64,000 nt of DNA from Pseudomonadota bacterium (lineage in GTDB: Bacteria; Pseudomonadota; Alphaproteobacteria; Rhizobiales; Devosiaceae), in assembly GCA_023391095.1 (NCBI GenBank), contig JAEWBN010000022.1, positions 248,001 through 312,000 on the forward strand, written 5' to 3'. Under the pieces are notes generated by a model, which worked only from the letters and a program-made list of their open reading frames with translations, had not been told where the DNA came from and searched no databases. Below are positions 52,150-61,746 of this stretch, piece by piece; the stretch's first letter is position 1, and every line of letters starts with the position of its first letter. A program made the translations under genes and the position numbers.

Positions 52150-53094
52150 TCAATAGAAGTTGTAGGATCGCGACAGCGCGTCGGTCACCTGGTTGTTGCG
52201 GGCAATGAATTCGGTGAGGAATTCATGCAGGCCGCTGGCAAAGATCTCGTCCATATTGGCATTGGCGACCATGGCGAGGAGGTCATCGGCAGCCTGGTTG
52301 CAGCATTCCGTGCGGCCATAGAAGTCGCTCAGGAGGTCGATATTCTGCTTCACGAAGCCGGCGCAGAACACCAGCGAGCGCGGCATTTCGGGGCGCAGGA
52401 TCAGGAAATCGGCAATGTTATGGGCCTTGTAGCGGTCGTGATAGACGTGCCGGTAGGCCCGGTGGGCCGAGGCCGCACGCAGGATCAGCGTCCATTGCTG
52501 GATGTCGAGATCGCCGCCCACCAGCGTCGCGCGCGGCAGGAGAACATAATATTTCATGTCGAGGATGCGCGCCGTATTGTCGGCGCGCTCGACGAAATTG
52601 CCGGCCTGGAGGAAGGAAAAACCGTCGTCCCGGAGGATGGTGCCGAGCAGCGCGCCGCGGAATTCGTGGCTGCGCTGCTTGACCCATTGCAAGAGGCCCA
52701 GAAGCTTGGCCCCGCGCACATCGCGCGGCATGATCTGGGAAAATTCGAGCCACGCCCCGTTCATGCTTTCCCACATGTCGGTGGTGATGGCGGTGCGCAC
52801 CGAGCGGGCATTGGTGCGCGCGGCCTGCAGGCACGAATAGACCGAGCTGGGATTGTCCGGATCGAACATCATGTAGCGGGCGACGGTATCGACATCGGCC
52901 ACGTCATGCTTGGCGGCAAAGGCCTCGTCGACTTCGGCGGCGCGCATCATGGACACCAGATGCTCGCTGGCCCCGCCCTCACGACGGCTGGTCAACGACA
53001 TGCGGTAGCCCACTTCGAGCAGGCGCGCCATGTTCTCGGCCCGCTCGACATAGCGGGAGAGCCAGAACAGGTTCTGTGCGGTGCGTCCGAGCAT
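52150..53094 (-). CDS. Alpha-E domain protein
   Basis: 314 residues, all-helical. It opens MLGRTAQNLFWLSRYVERAENMARLLEV and contains GNFVERADNTARILDMKYY, both hallmarks of the alpha-E family. The biochemical role is unknown; comparative genomics links it to peptide synthesis or modification with the neighbouring ATP-grasp and transglutaminase-like proteins. The ATG at 53094 is 2 bp after the ATP-grasp stop; the longer frame upstream shadows that gene. Confidence 0.88.
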   Translation of the reverse strand: MLGRTAQNLFWLSRYVERAENMARLLEVGYRMSLTSRREGGASEHLVSMMRAAEVDEAFAAKHDVADVDTVARYMMFDPDNPSSVYSCLQAARTNARSVRTAITTDMWESMNGAWLEFSQIMPRDVRGAKLLGLLQWVKQRSHEFRGALLGTILRDDGFSFLQAGNFVERADNTARILDMKYYVLLPRATLVGGDLDIQQWTLILRAASAHRAYRHVYHDRYKAHNIADFLILRPEMPRSLVFCAGFVKQNIDLLSDFYGRTECCNQAADDLLAMVANANMDEIFASGLHEFLTEFIARNNQVTDALSRSYNFY

Positions 53095-53096
53095 TC

Positions 53097-54521
53097 TCAA
53101 TCTTCCAGCACCCAGGTGTCCTTGGTCCCGCCGCCCTGGGACGAATTGACCACCAGCGACCCCTCGGTCAGCGCCACGCGGGTCAGCCCGCCCGGCGTGA
53201 TCCGCACTTCGTCGCCGACCAGCACATAGGGCCTGAGGTCGACATGGCGGGGCGCGACCTGGCCATTGATGTGGGTGGGGCAAGTCGAGAGGTTGAGCGT
53301 GGGCTGGACGATGTAATTGTCGGGCCGGGCCAGAATCTTGTTGCGGAACGCCTCGTGCTGCTCTTCGGTGGCAGTGGGCCCCACCATCATGCCGTAGCCG
53401 CCCGAGCCGTGCACTTCCTTGACCACGAGGTCGGCGATGTTTTCCAGCACCCAGGCGCGCTGATCCTCGTCGGTGCAGTTATAGGTCGGCACGTTCTGCA
53501 GCAGCGCCTTTTCCCCGAGGTAGAACTCGATGATTTCGGGGACGAATGTATAGACCGCCTTGTCATCGGCAATGCCGGTCCCCGGGGCGTTGACCAGGGT
53601 GACATTGCCGGCGCGATAGGCATCGAAGACGCCGGGCACGCCGAGCATGGAATCGGGGCGGAAGGTCAGCGGGTCGAGGTAGTCGTCGTCGATACGCCGA
53701 TAGATGACATCGACCCGTTCGGGCCCGGTCGTCGTGCGCATATAGACCTTGCCGCCATCGACAAAGAGGTCCTGGCCCTCGCAGAGCTGGGCCCCCATCT
53801 GGTCGGCGAGGAAGGAATGCTCGAAATAGGCGGAATTGTAGATGCCGGGGGTGAGCACCGCGATATTGGGCGTCGTGCCCCGGAAGCCCTCCGGCGCCAC
53901 GCTTTCCAGCGTACGGCGCAGGTTTTCCGGATAGGTTTCGACGGGGGCGACCTTGGTGCGCTGAAAGAGATCGGGCGCCAGGAGCATCATGGCCTCGCGG
54001 TCTTCCAGCATGTAGGAAACGCCCGAAGGGGTGCGTAGATTGTCCTCGAGAACGTAGAATTCATCCGGGCCGACGCGCACGATATCGACCCCGATAATAT
54101 GGGCGTAGACGCCCTTTGCCGGGTTCAGCCCCATCATCTGCGGGCAGAAGGCCGCGTTGTTGAGGATGAGCTTTTCGGGCACCCGACCGGCCTTGAGGAT
54201 CTCCTGGCGATGATAGACGTCGTAGAGGAAGGCGTTGAGCGCGCGCACGCGCTGCTCGATGCCCTTGGAGAGCCGGCGCCATTCATTGGCGGCGATGATG
54301 CGCGGGATCACGTCGAAGGGGATGACCTTTTCGGTGCCTTCTTCGGAGCCATAGACGGCAAAGGTGATGCCCAGCTTGCGGAAGATCGCCTCGGCATCGG
54401 CCTGCATCAGCGCCAGACCCTTGTCGGGCTGCTCAGCCAGCCACGCGCTCAGGGCGCGGTAGGGTTCGCGGACGGAGCCGTCCGGATTATACATTTCGTC
54501 AAACGGGGTTTTCTCGCCCAA
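53097..54521 (-). CDS. Circularly permuted type 2 ATP-grasp protein
   Basis: 474 residues. Motifs of the CP_ATPgrasp_2 family: VIPFDVIPRIIAANEWRRLSKGIEQRVRALN, GPDEFYVLEDNLRTPSGVSYMLEDRE, DVIYRRIDDDYLDPL, and HGSGGYGMMVGP for nucleotide binding. It probably forms an amide bond on a peptide substrate (family-based prediction). First gene of the leftward trio; the upstream region is shared with the divergent dehydrogenase gene. Confidence 0.9.
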   Translation of the reverse strand: MGEKTPFDEMYNPDGSVREPYRALSAWLAEQPDKGLALMQADAEAIFRKLGITFAVYGSEEGTEKVIPFDVIPRIIAANEWRRLSKGIEQRVRALNAFLYDVYHRQEILKAGRVPEKLILNNAAFCPQMMGLNPAKGVYAHIIGVDIVRVGPDEFYVLEDNLRTPSGVSYMLEDREAMMLLAPDLFQRTKVAPVETYPENLRRTLESVAPEGFRGTTPNIAVLTPGIYNSAYFEHSFLADQMGAQLCEGQDLFVDGGKVYMRTTTGPERVDVIYRRIDDDYLDPLTFRPDSMLGVPGVFDAYRAGNVTLVNAPGTGIADDKAVYTFVPEIIEFYLGEKALLQNVPTYNCTDEDQRAWVLENIADLVVKEVHGSGGYGMMVGPTATEEQHEAFRNKILARPDNYIVQPTLNLSTCPTHINGQVAPRHVDLRPYVLVGDEVRITPGGLTRVALTEGSLVVNSSQGGGTKDTWVLED

Positions 54522-54715
54522 TTACACTCCGGACACTTGATACGGCTATCCCATCGCCCTGACATTGCTACACGTTTGTCAGCCGCCGTCCAGACCGTGC
54601 AAACGGGCTGGTGTCGCTTTTTGGCGCAGGTCTGGGTTGCGGAGGCAGCGCAAAAGATGCTCTCATTCGCGCGCAATCCACCCTGCCCCGTCCCCCGGAC
54701 GCAAAGCCTTCTGCC

Positions 54716-55645
54716 ATGACCATCGAAATTCTCCAGACCGGCCCGCTGCTCGCCTCCTGCGAAAAGGCGCTGGCCGAGCGCTATACCGTCCACAAGCTGC
54801 ATGAGGTGGCCGACAAGGCCGCCTGGCTCAAGGCCAATGGCGCGCGTATCCGCGCCCATGCCGGGTCGGGCGTGCAGGCCGACCTCATGGACGCGCTGCC
54901 CAATCTCGAGATCATCGCCAGCTTCGGGGTGGGCTACGACAATATCGACACGGCGGGCGCCAAGGCGCGCAATATCCGCGTCACCAATACGCCCGACGTG
55001 CTCAATGACGCCGTGGCCGAACTCACCGTCGGGCTGATGGTCAGCCTGGCCCGCCGCATTCCCCAGTCCGACCAGTTCGTGCGACAGGGCAAGTGGCCGG
55101 CCGGCAATTTCGGGCTGTTTTCCGAACTGACGGGCAAGACGGTGGGGATCCTCGGTCTCGGGCGCATCGGCAAGGAAATCGCCACGCGCCTGCAGGCCAT
55201 GAAGATGCGCGTGGTCTATCATGGCCGCAAGGCGCAGCCGAATACGCCCTATATCTATTACGACCGGCTCGAGGACATGGCGCGCGACAGCGACTGGCTC
55301 GTGGTGATTGCGCCGGGCGGCAAAGGCACCGAAGGCATTGTCAGCCGCAAGGTGCTCGAGGCGCTGGGTCCGCAGGGGTACCTGGTCAATGTTGCCCGTG
55401 GCACGCTGATCGACGAGCCGGCGATGCTGGACCTGCTGCAATCGGGCAAGCTCGGCGGAGCGGCACTCGACGTCTTTGTTGACGAGCCGGAGGTGCCGGA
55501 GGCGTTTTTCGCGCTCGACAATGTGGTGCTCTCGCCGCACCAGGGCAGTGCCACGCACCAGACCCGCGACGCCATGGGGGCGCTGCTGGTGGCCAATCTC
55601 GAACGCCACTTTGCCGGCGAACCGCTGATCTCGGCGGTGGTCTAG
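54716..55645 (+). CDS. D-2-hydroxyacid dehydrogenase (NAD(P)-dependent)
   Basis: 309 residues. The Rossmann motif is VGILGLGRIGKEIA; catalytic Arg is in VNVARGTLIDE, Glu in DVFVDEPEVPE, His in LSPHQGSAT. It resembles glyoxylate/hydroxypyruvate reductases. The ATG at 54716 fits the family's N-terminus; the frame is open 35 codons further upstream, but that stretch does not match. No strong ribosome site is seen. Confidence 0.9.
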   Translation: MTIEILQTGPLLASCEKALAERYTVHKLHEVADKAAWLKANGARIRAHAGSGVQADLMDALPNLEIIASFGVGYDNIDTAGAKARNIRVTNTPDVLNDAVAELTVGLMVSLARRIPQSDQFVRQGKWPAGNFGLFSELTGKTVGILGLGRIGKEIATRLQAMKMRVVYHGRKAQPNTPYIYYDRLEDMARDSDWLVVIAPGGKGTEGIVSRKVLEALGPQGYLVNVARGTLIDEPAMLDLLQSGKLGGAALDVFVDEPEVPEAFFALDNVVLSPHQGSATHQTRDAMGALLVANLERHFAGEPLISAVV

Positions 55646-55771
55646 GCTAGGCCCGACGCGCCACCGACCCGCAAGGCTCGCCTGCACCGGACCCCGGTTA
55701 ACATCGGGCCGGGAAATCTATAGGTTCCTCGCCGAATCCGGCCCCTGCCGGATGCGACAGGAGCGTAGAGA

Positions 55772-57403
55772 ATGACCGAGTGGTGGCGCGGCGGAGTGAT
55801 CTATCAGGTCTATCCCCGCTCGTTTCAGGACAGCAATGGCGATGGCGTCGGCGATCTCGCCGGGATTATCGACCGGCTCGATCACATTGCCAGTCTCGGC
55901 GTCGACTGCATCTGGCTCTCGCCCATCAACCAGTCGCCGCAGGCCGACATGGGCTATGACGTATCCGACTATATGCAGGTCGATCCCCTGTTCGGCTCGC
56001 TGCAGGATTTCGACCTCCTGATCGAAAAGGCCCATGCACTGGGTCTCAAGGTGATCATCGACCAGGTGGTGAGCCATACCTCGTCGCTCCATCCCTGGTT
56101 CCTCGAATCGGCGCTCAATCGCGACAATGCCCGGGCGGACTGGTATGTGTGGGCCGACGCCAACCCGGACGGGACACCGCCCAATAACTGGCTTTCGGTG
56201 TTCGGCGGCTCGGCCTGGGAATGGCACACGGCGCGCAAGCAGTATTACCTGCACAATTTCCTCACCTCCCAGCCGGACCTCAACTTCCACAATCCGGCCG
56301 TGCAGGATGCGGTGATCGAGGTCATGCGCTTCTGGCTGGACCGGGGGCTCGATGGCTTCCGGCTCGATACGGTCAATTACTATTTCCACGACGCCAAGCT
56401 GCGTTCGAACCCGCCGCTGGCCGAGCTCAAGGGCAAGCCCGCCACCAACCCCTATGACATGCAGAGCCACCGGTTCTCCAAGAGCCAGCCGGAGAACATT
56501 GCCTGGCTGCGCAAGGTGCGCGCGCTGCTCGACCAGTATCCGGGCACGACCAGCGTTGGTGAAGTGGGCGACGACGAGCGCGGGCTGGAGCTGATGAAGC
56601 AATACACATCGGGCAGCGACATGCTCCATATGTGCTATTCCTTCGATTTTCTGGGCCCGAAGTTTTCGGCAGCGCATTTCCGCTCCAAGGCGGAGGCTTT
56701 CTTTGCCGATGGCAGCGGCTGGCCGTGCTGGAGCTTTTCCAACCACGACGTCATCCGCCACATGACGCGCTGGGCGCCGCACAGCGTTTCGCCGGCCGAC
56801 CTGTCGCGTCAGGCGATTGCGCTGATGCTGACGCTGCGGGGCTCGGCCGGGCTCTACCAGGGCGAAGAACTGGCGCTGCCGGAAGCCGATATTCTCTTCG
56901 AGGAACTGACCGATCCGCGCGGCATGCGGTTCTGGCCCGAGGACAAGGGGCGCGACGGCTGCCGCACACCCATGCCCTGGCAGCACAACCTGCCCCATGC
57001 CGGCTTCACCCATGGCAAGCCCTGGCTGCCGGTCAAGCACGCCGCCATCGAGCGCAGCGTCGACCTGCAGAATGCCGATCCCAACTCGACGCTCAACTAT
57101 TACCGGGCGATCCTGGCCTGGCGGAAGACCCACCCGGCGCTGGTGACTGGCGACATGGTGTTTTTCGACTGCGACGAGCCAGTGCTGGCCTATCGCCGCT
57201 CGGCCGGCAACAAGGACCTGGTCTGCGTCTTCAATCTCTCGGCTAAGGCGCGCTCGGTGACGTTGGCCGGCGTTGAACTGGCGCTTGAGCCGGTGAGCCA
57301 CAATGCCGAGCTATCGGGCAACGCGCTGGCGCTGGGCCCCAACGGCTTTGCCATCCTTCCCGCCCCGGCCGGCGAGGGCAAGGTGAGCTACAAGGCCGAC
57401 TGA
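55772..57403 (+). CDS. GH13 family alpha-glucosidase
   Basis: 543 residues. Oligo-1,6-glucosidase-type regions: YQVYPRSFQDSNGDGVGDLAGI at the start, IIDQVVSHTS, GFRLDTVNYYFHD (nucleophile Asp), SVGEVGDDERG (acid/base Glu) and SFSNHDVIRH (third Asp). All three acids are present, so it should be active on alpha-glucosides. No signal peptide, so it is cytoplasmic. It stands alone between the dehydrogenase and a convergent AEC permease. Confidence 0.92.
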   Translation: MTEWWRGGVIYQVYPRSFQDSNGDGVGDLAGIIDRLDHIASLGVDCIWLSPINQSPQADMGYDVSDYMQVDPLFGSLQDFDLLIEKAHALGLKVIIDQVVSHTSSLHPWFLESALNRDNARADWYVWADANPDGTPPNNWLSVFGGSAWEWHTARKQYYLHNFLTSQPDLNFHNPAVQDAVIEVMRFWLDRGLDGFRLDTVNYYFHDAKLRSNPPLAELKGKPATNPYDMQSHRFSKSQPENIAWLRKVRALLDQYPGTTSVGEVGDDERGLELMKQYTSGSDMLHMCYSFDFLGPKFSAAHFRSKAEAFFADGSGWPCWSFSNHDVIRHMTRWAPHSVSPADLSRQAIALMLTLRGSAGLYQGEELALPEADILFEELTDPRGMRFWPEDKGRDGCRTPMPWQHNLPHAGFTHGKPWLPVKHAAIERSVDLQNADPNSTLNYYRAILAWRKTHPALVTGDMVFFDCDEPVLAYRRSAGNKDLVCVFNLSAKARSVTLAGVELALEPVSHNAELSGNALALGPNGFAILPAPAGEGKVSYKAD

Positions 57404-57410
57404 GCCCCGG

Positions 57411-57447
57411 ACAAAACGAGGTTCCGGATGGTGCATCCGGGACCTCG
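57411..57447 (-). terminator. Intrinsic terminator between convergent genes
   Basis: CGAGGTTCCGGATG (57417-57430) and CATCCGGGACCTCG (57434-57447) form a 14-bp stem with one mismatch and loop GTG. On the minus strand the stem is followed by TTTTGT (57411-57416), a U-tract for the AEC permease transcript; it can also slow the GH13 transcript. Confidence 0.75.
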
Positions 57448-57463
57448 CCAGCAGCCAATGGGC

Positions 57464-58399
57464 CTAAAGGCTGAGGAAGACCAGCCAGCCGGTGATGGTC
57501 ACGGCCGAAAGCACCGTGGCGATGAGGATGGTGTTGGCGGCGACGCTGACGGCGCGGTCGTAATAGGTGGCGAAAACATAGATATTGATGCCCGCCGGCA
57601 TGGCCGCAAGGAGGATGCCGTAACGGGCAATCTCCATAGGCACACGGAGCACCCAGATCATCAGCACATAGGCGATGGCCGGGTGGAGGATGAGCTTGAT
57701 CAGCGCGGCCACCAGCGCCTGCTTCCAATTTTCACTGAGCTTGAATTCGTTGAGCGCCCCGCCAATACCGAACAGGGCTGCGGGCACCACGGCCTGTCCC
57801 ATCATGACGAGAAACGCCTCGACCGGCTCGATGAACTGCACGCTGAGCAGTGAACCGGCAATGCCGGCGGCGATACCCCAGATCAACGGGTTGGACACCA
57901 CCCGGCGGGTGGCCACCAGCAGCGTCTTGCCCAGCGGCTGCCCGTCGCGGCGGTACAGTTCCATGGTGATCATGGCCATGGTCAGAAGGATCGCGCCATG
58001 GAGGCCAATGATGGACAGGGTCACCGGCAGCGCGCCCTCCCCATAAGCCCGCGCCATGATGGGCAGGCCGACAAGCACTGTATTGGTGAAGGTTCCGGCA
58101 AAGCCGACTGAAACGCTTTCGCCCGGCCGGTTGTTGAAGACATTGCGGGCAATGAAGATGCCCAGAACAAAGCAGATGATTGCGCCCAGGTAATAGGGAC
58201 CGATGATGGCGAGGTTGAAGGCGGCGCGGAAATCGCTGGTGCTGATGGAATAGAACAACAGGCAGGGCGTCGCGAAATTATTGACGAAGGCAATCAGCGC
58301 CTTAATCCCGTCTGCGGGGAACAGGCGAAAATTCACTGCCCCATAGCCAAGGGCCATGAGCGCGAAGATAGGGGCGATGACCGCTAGAATGTCGAGCAT
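57464..58399 (-). CDS. AEC family transporter
   Basis: 311 residues with ten predicted TM helices in two halves, the auxin efflux carrier fold (MLDILAVIAPIFALMALGYGAVNFRL; NTVLVGLPIMARAYGE; LIKLILHPAIAYVLMIWV). Bacterial members carry organic acids such as malate or malonate; the substrate here is unknown. It diverges from glpD, with a run of eleven G just upstream of its start. Confidence 0.87.
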   Translation of the reverse strand: MLDILAVIAPIFALMALGYGAVNFRLFPADGIKALIAFVNNFATPCLLFYSISTSDFRAAFNLAIIGPYYLGAIICFVLGIFIARNVFNNRPGESVSVGFAGTFTNTVLVGLPIMARAYGEGALPVTLSIIGLHGAILLTMAMITMELYRRDGQPLGKTLLVATRRVVSNPLIWGIAAGIAGSLLSVQFIEPVEAFLVMMGQAVVPAALFGIGGALNEFKLSENWKQALVAALIKLILHPAIAYVLMIWVLRVPMEIARYGILLAAMPAGINIYVFATYYDRAVSVAANTILIATVLSAVTITGWLVFLSL

Positions 58400-58417
58400 G
58401 GGCCGGACCGCCGGGCC

Positions 58418-58428
58418 GGGGGGGGGGG
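58418..58428. repeat. Homopolymer of eleven G
   Basis: An uninterrupted G11 tract lies 19 bp upstream of the AEC permease start, between divergent genes. Such tracts mutate easily in length and could alter promoter spacing; it may also be an assembly artefact. Confidence 0.6.
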
Positions 58429-58493
58429 AAGGGCAACGGGTCTGGCCTACCCCGTGGGCGGCATGGGGTCAATGACCGCGATCGGCGAAGACA

Positions 58494-58545
58494 AAAGCGA
58501 AATTCGGCCGTTCCAAAACGAAACTAATCACTATATAAACGAAAC
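58494..58545 (+). promoter_or_regulatory. Candidate GlpR operator array at the glpD promoter
   Basis: CGAAA occurs at 58498, 58519 and 58540, exactly 21 bp apart, the latter two inside identical AAACGAAAC repeats (58516-58524 and 58537-58545). Two helical turns between copies is typical of DeoR-family repressors such as GlpR, whose sites are TTTCG-rich. TATATAA at about 58533 may be the -10 element; glpD starts at 58566. Confidence 0.55.
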
Positions 58546-58565
58546 ATGCACGAACAGGACCTGAC

Positions 58566-60047
58566 ATGCTCGACATTTTCGTAATCGGCGGTGGGATCAA
58601 CGGCGCCAGCATTGCCCGCGATGCAGTGGGGCGCGGCTATTCTGTCGGGCTGGCGGAAATGAACGACCTGGCCTCAGGCACCTCTTCGGCGGCGACCAAG
58701 CTGATCCATGGGGGGCTGCGGTATCTGGAACACTATGAGTTCCGCCTTGTGCATGAAGCGCTGGCGGAACGCGAAGTGCTCTGGGCTTCGGCGCCCCATA
58801 TCATCTGGCCGCTGCGCTTCGTGCTGCCGCATCACAAGGGGTTGCGGCCGGCAGCGGTGCTGCGGGCGGGTCTGGCCATGTATGACTATATGGGTGGCCG
58901 GCGGCTCCTGCCGCCCACCAAGACGCTGGACCTGACGCGCGACGAGGCCGGCAAGCCGCTCAAGCCCGGCTATCGGCTCGGCTTTGAATATTCGGACTGC
59001 TGGGTGAACGATGCGCGCTTTGTCGTGCTCAATGCCCGCGACGCGGCTGATCGTGGCGCGCGGATATACGTGCGCACCGAGGTCACTTCGGCGCGCCGCG
59101 AGGATGGCGGCTGGACGGTGGAGCTGGATGGCGAAGCCGGGCGCGAAACGGTGCGCGCGCGCATGCTGGTCAATGCCGCCGGCCCCTGGGTGGACGAGGT
59201 CATCAACGGGGTGATGGGCAAGAATGGCGCCCATAATGTGCGGCTGGTCCAGGGCAGCCATATCGTGGTCAAGAAGCTCTATGAGCACGACCGGTGCTAT
59301 TTCTTCCAGAACAAGGACGGGCGCATCTTCTTCGCCATCCCCTATGAGGAGGATTTCACCCTGATCGGCACCACCGACCGCGACTACAAGGGCGACCCCA
59401 GGGATGTGAAGATCACGCCCGAGGAAACCGACTACCTCCTTCAGGCGGCGAGCGAATATTTCGCGCAGCCGGTGACGCGCGAGCACATTGTCTGGACCTA
59501 TTCGGGCGTGCGGCCGCTGTTCGACGATGGCGCCAGCGCGGCACAGGAAGCCACCCGCGACTACGTTCTCAAGGTGGATGGCAATGCGGCGCTGCCAGCG
59601 GTGGTCAATGTGTTCGGCGGCAAGCTCACCACGTCGCGGCGGCTGGCCGAATCCGTGCTCGAAAAGATCGAGGACGTGCTGGGCAAGAAGGGCGAAGCCT
59701 GGACCAGGACCGGCACGCTGCCGGGCGGCGATTTCGGGGTAAAGAGCTTTGACGCCGAAGTGCGGCGGCTGGGCATGGACTATCCGGGCCTGCCGGGGAC
59801 GCTGCTCCGGCGCCTGATGCGGCTTTATGGAACCAGGGCAAGGGTGATCCTTGGAAGCGCCAAAACCATGGATGATCTTGGGGAGAATTTCGGGGCCGAC
59901 TTGTCGGCGGCCGAAGTCAGATATCTGGTAGAACAGGAATGGGCGCGCACGGCCGAGGACGTGTTGTGGCGGCGCACCAAGCTGGGACTGCGCATCGGCG
60001 CCGAGGACGCCGCGCGGCTTGAGGTGCATCTGGGGGCGATGGCCTAG
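58566..60047 (+). CDS. glpD: Glycerol-3-phosphate dehydrogenase (FAD-dependent)
   Basis: 493 residues. The FAD-binding DIFVIGGGINGASIARDAVGRGYSVGLAE opens the protein; TSSAATKLIHGGLRYLEHYEFRLVHEAL and TYSGVRPLFDDGA are GlpD signatures; a C-terminal DAO_C domain follows. It oxidises glycerol-3-phosphate to dihydroxyacetone phosphate at the membrane. The next gene in the pathway, glpK, lies 184 bp downstream beyond a palindromic repeat. Confidence 0.96.
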   Translation: MLDIFVIGGGINGASIARDAVGRGYSVGLAEMNDLASGTSSAATKLIHGGLRYLEHYEFRLVHEALAEREVLWASAPHIIWPLRFVLPHHKGLRPAAVLRAGLAMYDYMGGRRLLPPTKTLDLTRDEAGKPLKPGYRLGFEYSDCWVNDARFVVLNARDAADRGARIYVRTEVTSARREDGGWTVELDGEAGRETVRARMLVNAAGPWVDEVINGVMGKNGAHNVRLVQGSHIVVKKLYEHDRCYFFQNKDGRIFFAIPYEEDFTLIGTTDRDYKGDPRDVKITPEETDYLLQAASEYFAQPVTREHIVWTYSGVRPLFDDGASAAQEATRDYVLKVDGNAALPAVVNVFGGKLTTSRRLAESVLEKIEDVLGKKGEAWTRTGTLPGGDFGVKSFDAEVRRLGMDYPGLPGTLLRRLMRLYGTRARVILGSAKTMDDLGENFGADLSAAEVRYLVEQEWARTAEDVLWRRTKLGLRIGAEDAARLEVHLGAMA

Positions 60048-60060
60048 CCTCGCACTGGAT

Positions 60061-60200
60061 GACGCACCTCCCCCTCGACGGGGGAGGCTGGGAGGGGGTG
60101 CCCCACGCACTCGGAGCGTGTCGATCCCCCACCCAGCTCGATTACGGACTTGGCTTTGGCCAAGTCCTATCTCGCGTCCCTCCCCGCAAGGGGGAGGGTA
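60061..60200. repeat. Composite palindromic repeat between glpD and glpK
   Basis: A string of inverted repeats: CCTCCCC...GGGGAGG near 60067-60087, a longer CTGGG...CCCAG pair spanning to about 60137, GGACTTGGC with GCCAAGTCC around loop TTTG near 60147-60168, and CCCTCCCC-GCAA-GGGGGAGGG at about 60177-60197. It resembles mobile CTCCCC-type intergenic repeats, related in motif to the hisS-hisZ hairpin. It may attenuate or stabilise the glp message. Confidence 0.65.
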
Positions 60201-60231
60201 GAAATGAGCCGTAGGGACGGTGAGGAAACTG

Positions 60232-61731
60232 ATGACAAAATTCATTCTGGCGATCGATCAGGGCACGACATCGAGCCGGGCGATCGTGTTCGACAAGGAC
60301 CGCAAAATCGTCGGCGTGGGCCAGAAGGAATTCACCCAGCATTTCCCCCAGGACGGTTGGGTGGAGCATGACCCCGAGGAAATCTGGGACACGGTTACCT
60401 GGGCGGTGACGACCGCGCTCGACGAAGCCGGGATCAAGGCTGGCGACGTGGCTGCCATCGGCATCACCAACCAGCGCGAAACCGTGGTGATCTGGGACCG
60501 GCAGACCGGCAAGCCCATCCACAATGCCATTGTCTGGCAGGACCGGCGCACCGCGGCGCTCTGCGCCCAGCTCAAGAGCGACGGGCACGAGGCGCTGGTC
60601 ACCGAAAAGACCGGGCTGCTGCTCGATCCCTATTTTTCCGGCACCAAGGTCAAGTGGCTGCTCGACACGGTCGAGGGCGCGCGCAGCCGGGCCGAGAAGG
60701 GCGAATTGGCCTTCGGTACGGTGGACAGTTTCCTGATCTGGCGGCTGACCGGGGACGAGGTGCATGCGACGGACGCCACCAATGCCGGCCGGACGCTACT
60801 GTTCGATATCGGGCAGAACAAGTGGGACAAGGACCTCTGCGACCTGCTCGACGTGCCCATGGCCATCCTGCCCGAGGTCAAGGATTGCGCCGACGATTTC
60901 GGCGTGACCGAGGACAGCCTTTTTGGCGCGGCCATCCCGATCCTCGGCGTGGCCGGCGACCAGCATGCGGCCACCATCGGCCAGGCCTGTTTCGAGCCGG
61001 GCATGCTCAAATCCACCTATGGCACGGGCTGCTTTGCCCTGCTCAATACCGGCGCGGACATGGTGCGCAGCCAGCACCGGCTGCTGACGACCATCGCCTA
61101 TCGGATCGGCGGCAAGACCACCTATGCGCTGGAAGGATCGATCTTCATCGCCGGGGCGGCGGTGCAATGGATCCGCGACGGGCTGAAACTGGTCAAGCAT
61201 GCCAGCGAGACCGGCCCGCTCGCCCAATCGGCGGACCCGACGCAGAACGTCTATATGGTCCCCGCCTTTGTGGGGCTGGGCGCGCCCTGGTGGGATGCCG
61301 ATGCGCGAGGCGCCATATATGGGCTGACGCGCAATACCGGCCCGGCGGAAATCGCCCGCGCGGCGCTGGAAGCGGTCTGTTACCAGACGCGCGACCTGCT
61401 TACCGCCATGCACAAGGACTGGACCGGCGGCGATACCGATACGGTGCTGCGCGTCGATGGCGGCATGGTGGCCTCGGATTGGACCATGCAGTTCCTCGCC
61501 GATGTGCTCGATGCCCCGGTGGACCGCCCGACCATCCTCGAAACCACCGCCTTGGGGGCGGCGTGGCTGGCGGGCATGAAGGCGGGTCTCTGGGCCGACA
61601 TGGCCGCCTTTGCCGAAAGCTGGGAATGCGACCAGCGTTTCGAGCCCAAAATGGACGCCGCGACGCGGGACGCAAAGGTCAAGGGCTGGGACGATGCGGT
61701 GCGGCGCACCCTGACATCGGCGACGCAATAG
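60232..61731 (+). CDS. glpK: Glycerol kinase
   Basis: 499 residues, FGGY family. MTKFILAIDQGTTSSRAIVFD is the N-terminal ATPase motif; NQRETVVIWDRQTGKPIHNAIVWQDRRT, STYGTGCFALLNTG and GLGAPWWDADARGAIYGLTR are glycerol-kinase signatures; LRVDGGMVASDWTMQFLAD closes the fold. The ATG at 60232 follows GAGGAAACTG; a GTG 12 bp earlier is less likely. It phosphorylates glycerol for GlpD. Confidence 0.97.
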   Translation: MTKFILAIDQGTTSSRAIVFDKDRKIVGVGQKEFTQHFPQDGWVEHDPEEIWDTVTWAVTTALDEAGIKAGDVAAIGITNQRETVVIWDRQTGKPIHNAIVWQDRRTAALCAQLKSDGHEALVTEKTGLLLDPYFSGTKVKWLLDTVEGARSRAEKGELAFGTVDSFLIWRLTGDEVHATDATNAGRTLLFDIGQNKWDKDLCDLLDVPMAILPEVKDCADDFGVTEDSLFGAAIPILGVAGDQHAATIGQACFEPGMLKSTYGTGCFALLNTGADMVRSQHRLLTTIAYRIGGKTTYALEGSIFIAGAAVQWIRDGLKLVKHASETGPLAQSADPTQNVYMVPAFVGLGAPWWDADARGAIYGLTRNTGPAEIARAALEAVCYQTRDLLTAMHKDWTGGDTDTVLRVDGGMVASDWTMQFLADVLDAPVDRPTILETTALGAAWLAGMKAGLWADMAAFAESWECDQRFEPKMDAATRDAKVKGWDDAVRRTLTSATQ

Positions 61732-61746
61732 CGCTTGGCTTTCCAT

